Shown here one piece after another: positions 9,601 to 20,500 of a stretch of 28,726 nucleotides of DNA. Every line of letters begins with the position of its first letter. The stretch's first letter is position 1. This DNA is from Pelargonium nanum (taxonomy: Eukaryota; Streptophyta; Magnoliopsida; Geraniales; Geraniaceae): contig JAYMTF010000880.1 in assembly GCA_036897485.1 (NCBI GenBank), forward strand, positions 1-28,726. The letters are read 5' to 3'. The position numbers were made by a program, and so were the translations under genes. The notes under the pieces were generated by a model that saw nothing but the letters and a program-made list of their open reading frames with translations, searched no databases and had not been told where the DNA came from.

Positions 9601-12000
9601 ATCATCCAAATCACTGTCTTGGAGAGAAAATAGTTTATTTTCCTAAACAAATCACACTAGTTAGTAGAAGACCAAAGCCTTCTCTTCAAATTATTAAGAT
9701 AAGATCCAAAGATATAAATTATAATCATGTGACAGTGAACAAACACCTCTTCATAGCTAGGAAAAACTGGAACTGCACCATTGAAGTCCTCGTCAGTCAC
9801 GCTTCTTTTGTCATCGTTATTGTTGGCCCATGTTTCCGAGTTATCAAATGCTTCACCATCAAACTCAACATCATTACTATGAGAGGCATCAACTTGGTCT
9901 TCTGACTTCTGGCGAGAAGAGAAAATATCTAGGGGCCTGCTGTTATCTTCATCAAAATGACTGACTATATAGCTGAGAGTTGGGGATATTTCATTCTTCA
10001 ATTGCATGTTGCGTGCCATTTGTTCAGCATGTTCTATAAGTAAGACAAACAACTGCATTTAAAACTGCAATTCCTCTTTAAACAGAGAAGAAAAATGAAA
10101 AGATCAATTGACGTGCATTAGATAAGCAACACACTTACACACCTCTGGCAAAGGAAAGATCAATTGTATCGGGTTTATCATATTGAGTTGCATATGATCT
10201 ACACTTCCCAGGTACTTCCATTGAATCAAAGAGCACCCGACATCCATCATAAACTCCAAGATTATTCAATAAAAGACCTTTAGCTCCGCCTTCATCAAAC
10301 TGTGCAGATGTTTGATGATAGAGAGGGTCCACTGCAAATGCAACTGAAAACGGAACAGAAGTTATATACCCTCAAACTAGTAACTCTTGTATTATTGATG
10401 GAGACAGCATTTAGTATGATCACCATCAAGCTTCTTTGCATTAAGAGCCTCGAAAGATGATTCCAGTGTCGATAAAGGCGAGATCTGTATGTACAGACTT
10501 GTATCAGTTTTTAATTTGATAAGTAATAAAAACAACATACTCAATAATTAGAGAAGTATTTACATTTCTGTCTCTTCTCTTCGAACAATCTTTCCCTTGT
10601 CTGCTGCCAATGTTGGGATCTTCCACTGTATCTAACATTATGACACTTGGTCAGTTGATTGGCAACCACTAATGGTGAGAAATACCAACTTGCAGAGTAA
10701 TGTTAATATCAACAAAATAAAAAATGAAACATATAAGTAGTTCTGCACGCAACTATGTGAGACATTATATAACATGAAGAAAAGGTTAAAGAGGATAGTC
10801 ATAGACTTTGAACTTACAAAGAAAATAAATCCATAGCTGAATTTATTAGCGACAGAAATGCAATCTCATATAGAGTTTGTTAATTAATAATGTGAAGTAT
10901 AATTCCAAAGAAGAATTCAAGGAAAACCTTCTTCGTTTTCTTGCCCAGCTCTGTTAATGCCACCGAGGACTTTATACGCTTCCGAATGCACAGAGTCCAC
11001 CCTTAATGAGTATATCTTAACTCCAGCTTCCAAAGTGCAACTGGCCTGTATAGCAAGTCATATTTTCAGAATGAACATGCAATTATCACGTGGAAAAGTT
11101 TGACAGTTTTTAAAGTAATAACTTTGGCATCAACCATAGAAGTCTTAGAATCACTGACCATGGATCAAGTTTGCGCAATACAGGAACTACACACAATTAC
11201 GTAGTAATGTACATTAGATGTAGCATGCAAAACTATACCAGTTTGCAAGCAAATGTATGCAAGTAAATCAAAAGCAATAGCTAGAACATAATTATTCGTT
11301 CAAATAGCAGTTATTTTAAAACACTCGAAAAAAAACACATTCCTCAGGCCATTTTTATTCTAAACCCTACTAGATTCCATCGAAATTAGCAGTTTAAATT
11401 AAGCAAACTCTGGAAAACAGCTTCTGCAAAAATCAAGTTACAAACAAATTCTCAAGGGGCTAAAGCATACCTTCTGAAAATTCGTCTCCGCGTCAGTTTC
11501 TGCTTCAGCCTTCACAATCTGATAGAGGTGGTCTATCAAACCAAGCTCCCACGTATTCTTTTGATTAATTTTCTATTGAGAAGAACAAAATTAAACACCA
11601 GTTTCGGTAACACTCCTCAAAGCTCCATACAATTTTTAATTCCTACTTATAAGAAATTATCACGATGAAAATAGAAAAGTGCTCTTCTCTTGTCCGAATT
11701 GAACTGCGTAGGCAAGATCACAAAAAGGAAATTACATACGTTTTCACTAACAAGCTTGATGCAATTGCGTAACAACTCGAGAATTTGGTCCTTGTCGAGG
11801 CAAGGTTTGGGATCGCTAGGCGGAGGAGGTACCGGAGAGAGGATGGGATTGCGGCGGATAGCGGAAGCACGAGCAGCGCGTGCCTGAGCGCGCTCGAGCG
11901 CGTCGTTGTTGGAGCCGATGAAGAGAGGGCCTCTGGGGGACTGGATGCGAGAAGCGATGGCGAATCTCGGCCTAGGGTTAGGGGTTAGGGCTTCTGCCAT
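6697..12000 (-). CDS. CAPH: Condensin I complex kleisin subunit CAP-H (Barren/Cnd2)
   Basis: CAP-H is the kleisin that bridges the SMC2 and SMC4 heads of condensin I and recruits CAP-D2 and CAP-G for mitotic chromosome compaction. Exons: 12000-11740, 11572-11471, 11045-10928, 10631-10564, 10484-10424, 10343-10143, 10033-9747, 9642-9498, 9399-9170, 9068-9038, 8065-7929, 7337-7227, 6897-6697. All junctions are GT-AG and the phases close, giving about 650 aa (Arabidopsis CAP-H is about 670). Matches to plant CAP-H: LERAQARAARASAIRR (N-terminus), NQKNTWELGLIDHL, FAVDPLYHQTSAQFDEGGAKG with GLLLNNLGVYDG, WAGPDHWKF, DIFAPPKNPKSLLLP, LPEDCHYQPENLVKLFLLPN, and the C-terminal winged-helix part SPHLCFICLLHLANEHGLS. 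The start ATG has A at -3 and G at +4. The middle (residues about 280-370) is acidic and variable, as usual. The last acceptor (6898) was chosen because the nearby AG at 6927 gives an immediate stop. A nuclear site of action is inferred from the family. Confidence 0.95.
7530..7771. mobile_element. Stowaway-type MITE in a CAP-H intron
   Basis: The element is about 242 bp and flanked by TA on both sides (7528-7529 and 7772-7773). The left end reads CTCCATCCATCTCAAAATGAG. The reverse complement of the right end reads CTCCCTCAAAACAAG. These match the known Stowaway (Tc1/mariner MITE) terminus CTCCCTCCGTCCC..AAAA. Inner parts of the arms also pair (AGTTTCC/GGAAA-type blocks). It has no coding capacity and is inserted in the intron between CAP-H exons 11 and 12. 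Confidence 0.8.
8066..9037 (-). other. CAP-H intron 10, no further gene seen
   Basis: This 972-bp intron lies between the 31-nt exon 9068-9038 and exon 8065-7929. It contains an A run followed by GGGA repeats near 8136-8161. Otherwise it is AT-rich, with no recognisable feature. Confidence 0.75.
8136..8161. repeat. A-run and (GGGA)n microsatellite
   Basis: A short run of A is followed by four GGGA-type units on the plus strand, within a CAP-H intron. Confidence 0.8.
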
Positions 12001-12330
12001 AGTTGTCTCCGAGTGATCTGAACGGAACCAGAGCTTTGAATGGAAATGTAGAAGATCCTATTTTCCCTCCATTTTATAGTTTAAATTTTGGGGCTTGCAA
12101 GAAATGTTATATATATATACGAGCAACGTGGGGCTCAATTTACCTTTGTCTCTGTTGCTGTGGCGTCAGCAATGGGTCGCGCGAAATGTTGGACTTAAGA
12201 GTTGGAAGGGGCCGCGCGAACGCAGGCCCCCACTAGCACAAATTATGACGTAGACTCTGCCACGTGGGCAGATCTTAAGCCTACACCTCTCCTCAGTGCA
12301 ATGGAGATTGTGGGCCTAGGCCATGGGCCT
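12001..12330 (-). promoter_or_regulatory. CAP-H promoter: TATA, E2F-type site, Site II elements, G-box
   Basis: A TATA stretch reads on the minus strand at 12119-12107, about 110 bp before the ATG, which implies a 5' UTR of about 80 nt. GCGCGAAA at 12179-12186 fits the E2F consensus (TTTSSCGC on the other strand). TGGGCC (Site II, a TCP-bound motif of proliferation genes) occurs at 12311-12316 and 12324-12329, and a CACGTG G-box at 12261-12266. An AACGG core, as in mitosis-specific activator elements, is at 12021-12025. These motifs suit a gene expressed in dividing cells. Function is inferred from motif matches only. Confidence 0.55.
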
Positions 12331-12606
12331 TCTTGATCACCCAAAGACCCCGTCCAGGTAAGTATGTTTTACCTTTACTTCTTTTTCTTTTTATAAACCA
12401 CTATACCTCTTATTTACCACTGTGTTTCCGATGTGGGACAAAACAGAGAACTGAGAACACTTGCTCATTTGTATGATTTTCAGATTCTTTTTTTTTAAAG
12501 TAGATTTTTTAAAAAAAATAGAAGGAAAATGATTTGATATATTTCTCTATGGAGATTTAACGCCCTGAGGCCCCTAACTAAGGGGTAACGTTGGTCTACT
12601 TGATGA

Positions 12607-12688
12607 AATCATCTCTGTAATTTTTTTTTATCAGCAACGAGACATCATACTCAAAATAACAATGTTTCTCACGCTCTCTCTGTTGATG
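12607..12688 (-). repeat. Second, partial SINE 3' end in tandem
   Basis: About 65 bp (12624-12688) repeats the 3' part of the neighbouring SINE: the ACATCATACTC, GTTTCTCAC and TTATCA-CAACG blocks in the same order. It ends in a third copy of the flanking 17-mer (AAATCATCTCTGTAATT, 12607-12623). No A or B box is present. The neighbouring copy differs by small internal duplications (GGGAC twice, ACGAAGTAAC twice). Confidence 0.65.
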
Positions 12689-12904
12689 AAATCTTCTTTG
12701 TAATTTTCTTTTATCAACAACGGGACGGGACATCATACTCGAAGTAACACGAAGTAACAGTGTTTCTCACTCTCCAAAGGGAGCGTGACCCTAAATCCCA
12801 TCCCATACCGTCGGACAAGAAGGCTCAAACTTGAGACCTCAAAGGGAATCCAAATTGTATTAACCACTTGACCCATCTTGTCTTGGTAAATCTTCTCTGT
12901 AATT
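12689..12904 (-). mobile_element. tRNA-derived SINE with 17-bp target duplication
   Basis: Read on the minus strand, the element runs 12887 to 12706 (182 bp). It has an A-box-like TGGGTCAAGTGGTTA at 12875-12861 and a B-box-like GGTCTCAAGTTTGAGCC at 12838-12822, spaced as in tRNA promoters. The tail ends GTTGATAAAAGAAA. Flanking copies on the plus strand are AAATCTTCTCTGTAATT (12888-12904) and AAATCTTCTTTGTAATT (12689-12705), matching at 16 of 17 bases. The head begins about 13 nt before the A box, as plant SINEs do. It lies upstream of CAP-H and downstream of the DUF212 gene. Confidence 0.75.
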
Positions 12905-13391
12905 AATAATCTGAAATGTTGATTTCTGCAAGGGAAGCTTGTGGACAATGGAAGAAAGTTTCATGCCATCTTAACCATGTTCGCAAAAACTTTCCTTCCA
13001 TCCAAACAAAAGTTCTTTTTCTTTTAATTGAGTTTTGCAAACTTAGAACCGAAACCAATATAAAATATGCAGACACAGATTGCAGTGTATAATCTCAAGA
13101 ACTACGAGGATTTGTTGCACAATTTTAAGGTTGTAAAATTCACTTTATATAAGATGTTTCAAGAATTCACGAGGCAAGTTTCATTTAATTCTATGTATAC
13201 ACAACAAAGGTAACAGAAAGGAAATTGATCTCCCAAAGCCGAGCTGAAGCTCCTCCCTAACCACTTTACATCAGCAATTGTACCAAACAAAAGCACATTC
13301 CTTGCTAAAAACTGCTGCTACACATTTCAAATGGTCACTACTGAGAAGGTCAAATGAATTTGTGCTTGTGATAACATGTCCCTAACTGGAG

Positions 13392-16300
13392 TCAGTCTCT
13401 CATCACAAATGCCACAATGCACCCCAATACAGCACCAGCTACTACCTGTAAGAAAAACAAACAGGATACATAGTCATTTTAGTGTGTGTGTGTGTGTGTG
13501 TGAAAGTTTTGGCTTGGCTTAACACAATCAACAAGATTACAAAGATGGCTAACATAATAACTTAAATGCCAAGGACATTAAGTTTGTGAATTGAATCTTT
13601 GGACACTGGGTTCAGTGCACTGATTCTTCAGGCCTTCGGCCATGACCATAACTCCCGGCATCATTACTCCACTGATTAAAGTGTGAAGAGACTAGGAGGG
13701 ATTTCTTGGAGAGAGGAGAATAAAGTGTTTAGAGAGAGAGTTGAGAATATAGCGTTTTAGAAAGAGATGGTTTGATAAATAGGATAAATTTTATACATAA
13801 GAGAGTATTTTGATCATTCCATAATTATATAGGTTAGCCGTTAGCGACACTAGTAATGCAGTCACTGGTGAAAAGATCAGGCTAGTTAGCTTTCCTGAAA
13901 ACATGCTCATGGTAGTCACTTAAAAATGAGCATAGTTCAAGGTATGCAATTATCTCCGTTTAACATATGTGGGTTTCCATACAAGATGGCCACAAGCTAT
14001 GCCAATAAATATTTATGATTAGTATACAGCAAATCCAACCTCAGACACACACACACATGAAATTATTGCCCAGCAACAAAGGCATTAACCTCTCTATTTG
14101 ACAAGAATGTAAAAAACAATGGTGCTTAATTATATAGTAACGAATAGAAAATATTACTTGAAAAACTACCCATCGCTAACATATTATCTTCTGCTGATAG
14201 AAAAACATGTCATCTTCCATTAATAGTCGTAAATATTTATATTCCCTTTAAGGCAGTGAGGCTAGGGATGTGACTCGTGCAACCATAGTCTCATGAATGA
14301 GACTTCCACTTTTATGGGCCACATCTATACACTTTTATTATTGCAAAATGCAAAAGCAGATTCAATGCATGCTAGAAAATTGACCAAGATTAGGCAAAGC
14401 AGTAATCATATATTTGGTGGACCAAATAATTACTGCAAAGAATGATTAATTGATTACTCATCATTGCCGTCTGGAAGGTCTCATTTCCTATTTCACTATT
14501 TAAAATAGTTTCTCTTTATTCTATAACATCAAACAAGCTAGTACACAATTTATTTCATTCTGATATTTTATGCATATCACTGAATGCATTGTTCAGTGAG
14601 TTTTGTTGGTTCATTGAACCAGCGGACTTCCTTAAAAATAAGAAAATCTAGAAGTAGAAGCAATAATTATCTTAACTATAATACACCTCAGTTAGGAATG
14701 CACCTGAAATGGAGTATGCCCAAGTAGTTCACGCAGAGGTCTAACACTGGATAAAGGATGTTCCGGTGGAAACTCACACACAATTTGATTCAACAACTAC
14801 AACAAGACATCGAATGAAAGAATCTTTAATACGGGAAATTAGAAGATAACTATTGAAAAATCCATAGAGCATAGCTATATATATAGAGACAATATTTTTT
14901 GCAGTTGATCAGAATAACTTACTTCAGCCTGCCGACCAGCATGAAGTCTGACACCTGAGGCATCATACATCACCTGAAAAAAAAAGTACCTTTTCAAATA
15001 TCCTAAAGCCCACATTACATGAATAAGCTAATGGTAACAAGTCCAAAGTTGATTAAATTCAAAATATAAATTATAAAAGATTAGTGACAGTATGAAGATA
15101 TAGCTAAAAATTTGTCATCTGTAATAATCTAAATGGCTTGACCCAAAATTGGACCACATGCGCAACTTTTTAAGGCTAGGTTATCAAATAAAATAGCTGC
15201 CCAGTGCACAAGGAAATGCTAGTTCATCAAATATCAATACAAACTGTTTTGAAGAGTAGTCTACAAACATGGTGCAATTGGATGAAATTGAGTAAGCTTT
15301 GAATTGGTAACCTATATGCAGAAACCACATGTGTCGACAAACAAAATCATACCAATGGATTAAACAATAGCAATAATGTCTAAAACACTGTCCCAAATAA
15401 AATGGGAACTGAACAATTCTACATACAACTACATTGAAACATAATAAGATAACTAGAAAAGTGACTTATGTGTCTCAAAGCAATAAACCATAGGTTTTGC
15501 ATCGCCAAACTACATTCTAGAGACCAGCATATACTATATTACAGAACATCAGTATACCAAAAAGAGAAACACTTCATTCCATTTCCTAAAACTCCATCGC
15601 AATAGAGGTAGAGATATTTTCAACTCATAATCACAACTTATACGAAAAAGCGTATTAAGAAAATATAAATACAGCATAGAGCACTATCACTTTTGGAAGA
15701 GTAAAATTGCTAAATATAGCCTAATCTAAACAATATACACAAAGTGCAGATAATCATACTATAATGGAAAGTAACAAAATTAATGGATCCAAGCATGCCA
15801 AAACAATAGGAGGATGACGTAGAGGCTAGAAAGCACATACAACACATGCCAAGACCACTGCGATGGCAAAAGCTGGTGATGCTATCCCATCTTTCAGACC
15901 TACAGCCACTGCTAGGGCTGTCACAGTAGCAGAATGTGAGGACGGCATTCCACCAGAACCAAGAAGCCTTCTAGAATCCCATCTCTTCTCCTTATACCTG
16001 AGCCCCTAGGAGAAACATATTTAAATATTGAGCTAGTATTACAAAAAATAAAAAAAGAACGAATTCCTTATGCACTGCATATAAGCATGATAACTTATGC
16101 TACTGAAGAAAATCTATAAAGGCAAATATTTATATTGACCAAAGATGGGAAATCAAGCTACATCATCGAGCTGTGGGGAGGTAAGAACCCAATGCTCGCA
16201 TTGGTGGGAGGTGGGGAAGAGATAATGCTCTGCATTCTTCTTATAACCCCTCCCCAGAGTGTCATTATTCAGGAACAATCCATCTATAACAGTAATATAA

Positions 16301-16945
16301 CATCTAGCAAACAGCTCTCTGTCAAGTTGATTTCACTACCATTTGTACACCTATTCTCATTTAACTAACGAATCGAATACTATAAATTTATAAATAGTAC
16401 TAATAAGCCTGAATACAATCACATGTGTATATATGCCCCATGAACTACATTTGGCCCTATACCTCTCCAAATCAAAAGATTCAATCTAATTCCCCCAAAG
16501 AAAGAGAGGTAATGCAAAAAGGCTTTCCTAAAACATTTTCCTTTCCTCATCACCTACAGTCACAAAAAGCTAAACTCTATGTGCACGCCTAAAAATACAA
16601 AACCCTGAAATGATGGCAATTGGGGAAAGATACAATTGTTTTGATGAACTACACGAAATGCAACAAGACACAAACAAATGTATCAGATATGCAAGCTTCA
16701 ATTAAACCCCATACCGTCAAAAATTAAGGAAAAATGTTAATAGCAATAAATAAAATAGGAATGGAAGGTCCAATCCAAGAAGGGACGAACCAGGTGGTGA
16801 AGAGCTTAAGAAACTGGGCGATGGTGAAGGCGAGGAAGGCAGTGAGCAGAGGAAGGTTGTATGGCAGCACCGAGGGGGTGGAGGCGAGCCGCATCTCCGG
16901 CGTCCGGTTCGCAGCCGCATCTGCCACGGTAAGACCCTCATCCAT
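13392..16945 (-). CDS. DUF212 membrane protein (acid phosphatase/vanadium-dependent haloperoxidase-related)
   Basis: Exons 16945-16791, 15997-15841, 14973-14923, 14796-14704 and 13445-13392 join in phase to 169 aa, close to Arabidopsis members (about 163-170). After a short variable N-terminus comes PYNLPLLTAFLAFTIAQFLK, a hydrophobic segment (residues about 29-48), then KLFTTWYKEKRWDSRRLLGS. The conserved GGMPSSHSATVTALAVAVGL follows (PSSHS resembles the second motif of PAP2-type phosphatases), then a second hydrophobic stretch, VMYDASGVRLHAGRQAELLN, and a C-terminal hydrophobic segment. The Pfam family is DUF212 (PF02681). Its biochemical activity is not established as far as I know; the phosphatase name rests on motif similarity. 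The start at 16945 matches the family N-terminus MDE. A competing ATG four bases downstream is out of frame. Introns of 1258, 126, 867 and 793 bp show no other genes. Confidence 0.93.
13446..14703 (-). other. DUF212 gene intron 4
   Basis: This 1.26-kb intron precedes the last 18-codon exon. It holds a (GT)n run at 13482-13502, a short (AC)n run near 14045-14056 and a small inverted repeat GTCTCAT-GA-ATGAGAC near 14289-14304. I see no gene in it. Confidence 0.8.
13482..13502. repeat. (GT)n microsatellite
   Basis: Ten and a half uninterrupted GT units on the plus strand, in the last intron of the DUF212 gene. Confidence 0.95.
14974..15840 (-). other. DUF212 gene intron 2
   Basis: This AT-rich intron has a clear poly-pyrimidine acceptor (TTTTTTTTTCAG before 14973) and donor gtatgt at 15840. 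Nothing else is recognisable in it. Confidence 0.8.
15998..16790 (-). other. DUF212 gene intron 1
   Basis: Intron between the TG|G split tryptophan codon, with donor gttcgt and acceptor ctcag. A plus-strand open frame at 16135-16368 has no family signal and is treated as chance. Confidence 0.75.
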
Positions 16946-17240
16946 TGATCTCTTTCTCCAAGTTGCAGTCCAAGTCGATCGCGCGCGGTCCCACTCGATT
17001 CGAATCTCTCTCTCTAGTCTCTGCAGTGCGTGCGTGCTGTTATTGTTTCTCTCTCTTCAAAACTGGTTGGATGAGAAGTGAGAACAAGAAAGGAGCCAAG
17101 GAGGAAGGCGTGTCCGGACGGTCAACGAGGGTATGGGCCAAACACAGCCCACAATAATGATGGGTCTGTAACCTTTCAATTCGGGCCACAGGCCCAATGC
17201 GGGCCGTAAAAAAAACTCGTGCATTTGTATTTTGTAACAC
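16946..17240 (-). promoter_or_regulatory. DUF212 gene promoter with Site II cluster
   Basis: TGGGCC at 17134-17139, AGCCCA at 17146-17151 and GGCCCA at 17191-17196 are Site II (TGGGCY) motifs in both orientations, 190-250 bp before the ATG. A CT/GA-rich patch typical of plant 5' UTRs lies at about 16999-17060. No clear TATA box is visible. The region up to 17581 is the 3' flank of the OSCA gene. Confidence 0.45.
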
Positions 17241-17581
17241 TTGTTGGTTCCATCATTTCACACCAATTATCGATGCATGTTAAAACTGACGAATTTATTC
17301 CGGAAGAATACATTATTTCATCCCAGGAAAAACATGATTAGCAATTATATTTTGTTGTAAAATGCGTATGAAAATTCACTAATAATCTATTAAACCTCCT
17401 GTTCTTGGGTTTCCATTCAAACAGAAAAAGGTTTTCTTCCTTCAATTTCCTGTACAACTAAAAAAACTACCACTGCTAGCTTAATCTGTGTCTCAATACA
17501 TTCAACTGCATATTTCAACTCCTTGATGCTGAGAAAACAAATGTACAGTGAATGGGATGTAGTAGCTTCGGGTCGGGATGA

Positions 17582-20500
17582 TCAAAGGGAACCACTATAT
17601 TTGCTGGGCGCTGGTGTGTTGTTTCGAGATTGGCGTTTTGTTGGGACAAGCATAGGTTCCTGCTCCATCTCTTCCGTGGCCACGTCAAACTCGCGTTCTT
17701 CCTCTGCCTTGAAAACTGGGTGCTTGTAAGCATTCTGAAGAAAGCCTTTCAAGTTCAGGTTTGGTTCCCTTGTACGTTCCAGTGTATCTTTCATCATTGC
17801 TTCCTGCAAAATCCAGCAAAGAATGATTAGTTATTTAAACATATGAGAAAAACCACTCTGAAGTGCAACTCCAATGTAGCAATTTGCAGCACAAACCTGT
17901 AAAGGATATCTAACAAAAGCAGGTTCATATCGGCCTTTGCAGAACACATGGAACCATATAGTCAATATTGGGAGTGTGATCAGAAACGGAGTTGACTGGG
18001 CGGCTTCTTTTGTGCTTAGTAACCCCATCAGTAGCAGCTGCGAGACAATTAAGGCAGTTATGATGCGCCCGTGGACTGATGGCCAGAATGCTGCAGCACT
18101 TTCATACTCCTGATTGTAGACATTGATTATCTGCATATTGAAAAGAATTTTCGCTAAAAGCATTTCCCTATCAAGATTGAATGATATACAGTAAATACCA
18201 CGAGGGCATAAATTCTTCATCAGCATCAACAGAAAGTCGATACAGTTGAAGAATTTGCTTACACTTGTGCTAAAGGATACTAATTTTTGCAGGCATTTTA
18301 AGCCTTACCACTTTTATCTATTAAAACAAACCTATATGAATCTAGGATGTATTAATGCTTCACCCCAAACAGCGGAGGATCACGTTTGGCAAACAGAGAA
18401 TCTGTTCTGCTTTTAATTAAATTCAACACATCTTGAGCTTTATCTTCACAGTTAGTATCGCCAGCACAACTGTGATCAGGTATATGTTGTGCAAAGGAAA
18501 CCAATAAGCAGAACCTTTTCTAACTCATCAAATGGAAAAATAAAGAATTGGAAAGGAACCTTAAAAATGGCGAATAGTGATGTTTACCTGATGACGATAT
18601 ACAACATATGCCAAGCCGAAGAATACTATTATGAAAGGAAGTAGGATGGGAGTCACCACAGCATAGACAAGGCCAAGTAAGAAATAAAGTTGAATTTGAG
18701 GTTCCCCTGTGTTGAAACCAAGGGTTCCAGGATCCATTGCTTCTTCTCTATCCTTTTCGGTCTTCACGAGTAAGAAATTTTTCAAGTGATACATGATCAA
18801 CGGTTTCAACCTTAGAATTTCTCCAGCAACTCCAGCCCACCCATCGACCATTATATAAGTGATAAAGAAAGTTGCCTTCATTGGAATGGATGCACCAATT
18901 GTCTTTGGGATTCTGCATGAGTAGCCACTTAATGTTAGAGCTTGCAAAACAGTCAGAATGCATCGCATAATTATGGATTTAGAGGAACATACTCATTTGC
19001 AGACTGGTTCATAAAACTATTTAGCTGTTGAAAAGCAGTTCCAGTGATTATGCTCCCAAGAAATACGTTTATAAATTGGAAAATGTAGTATCTAGTTGCA
19101 GATCTCCTCTCTAGAGCTGATAGGCATATAAATCCTTCGAACTTAGACATCATCATCAATATTGAAGGTAGAAAAAGGAGAAAAAGCTTTAAAGCAATTC
19201 CCGGAAGGAACCCCTGAATGAATGATTTTATGACTTTCCTGCATAAAGCATAGGACGATTTTAGTATAAGTGGGTAGAAACACATAATGTTGTATAGAAA
19301 TGTAGGACATGGACAAAATAATTAAAAAGAAATTGCATTTACTTGAGACTTGTTTAAGATTCAACACAAATACAAAAGATAGAGCATAGGATGATGTTAA
19401 TATACGAGGGTAGAAGCACAAAATGTTGAAATAGAATATTCAAAACTGCTTCTTGAAATAAAAGATGATGCATTGTAGATTACATTATAGGAAAGAAAAG
19501 AGTCCAGAATAACAAAATTTAAATGTAAGCATCTATTTATCGCAGTTAAGCAAATTTGCCAAGACAGTGAAGGCATGTAGCCATTCACAAATAGAAACAG
19601 CATAATTGTGCAAAGAAGAGGCTATATGTCAAACTTACACTTCAATTATGGGCTTCAGGAAAGGGACTGCTTTTTCAATACCCTCAATATTTGCAAGAGA
19701 CTGTACAAACAAAATTGGAATCATGAAAAAAAAGGTAAGGAAGAAGAAAGCCACAGCTATTATGAGCCTTCGAACTGTGAGTGAAACATAAGGAATTGCC
19801 AAGTTATCCCAATACACATCTCGGGGCTCTGGAGCCCACTCAGTCAACCATAATGTTGGGTTTCTGGTTTGTTGAGTTTGTGCACAAACAGCAGCTGCCC
19901 ATCGAGTTTTGAACGAGACAAATGATGCCGGCATAATAGATTTGGGATTGTTTGTAATCTCATCTCTCTCCAAAGATATCTGATAGTTTGTCAATGAAAA
20001 GAACATAATGTTAGTCACATGCTATCAAGCAAAGGCATAAACCAATTAAATCGTGCCAATGGTTGTACAATAGGTTATGAAGTGACAAACTTCCTGAAAA
20101 TAAAGTTTATGAGCCCTATGAATAGGATTAATAATTAGGGATTCATGGAGATAGAAGTACACTACTTACTTCTTTAGATAGTCTGTCAACCTCAGATGTA
20201 TAGAATTCAATTGCATCCCTTCTCTCTCCCCAAAGGCCTAGAAAACCGGCCTGTTTAATGATAAAGAAATTCCAGATATTAAGTCATTTTTTTCTTTCAA
20301 GTTTGAGCACCCAAAAAAAGTATCATTCTGAAGACAGAATCTAGCAAAAGTAAATCACAACAAAGGAAAATAAAAAGATATTATGATTATGAAAGACATC
20401 CAATAAGCACAAGATCATTAGCAACATGATACCTTAACAAAAGGCTTTTTAGATGGATTTCTAGAATATTTAAGTTCATAGAAGTCCAGCCAGTTCTGCT

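Larger units (their letters stand above)
12331..13391. other. Intergenic: CAP-H upstream region and DUF212 3' flank
   Basis: Apart from the SINE pair this is non-coding. The part from about 13190 to 13391 is the probable 3' UTR of the DUF212 gene. An extended open frame near 12733-12948 runs across the SINE and is not a gene. Confidence 0.7.

Noticed and set aside
12822..12875. tRNA gene suggested by A- and B-box-like sequences
   Set aside because: There is no cloverleaf or acceptor stem. The context of tail and target duplications shows a SINE instead.
12733..12948. 71-codon minus-strand frame
   Set aside because: It runs across the SINE body and its target duplication.
13610..13870. Possible hAT- or Harbinger-like MITE with CAGTG ends in the DUF212 intron
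   Set aside because: The terminal similarity is weak and broken, and no target duplication could be found on either side.
16135..16368. 77-codon plus-strand frame
   Set aside because: It is within an intron of the DUF212 gene and has no recognisable domain.
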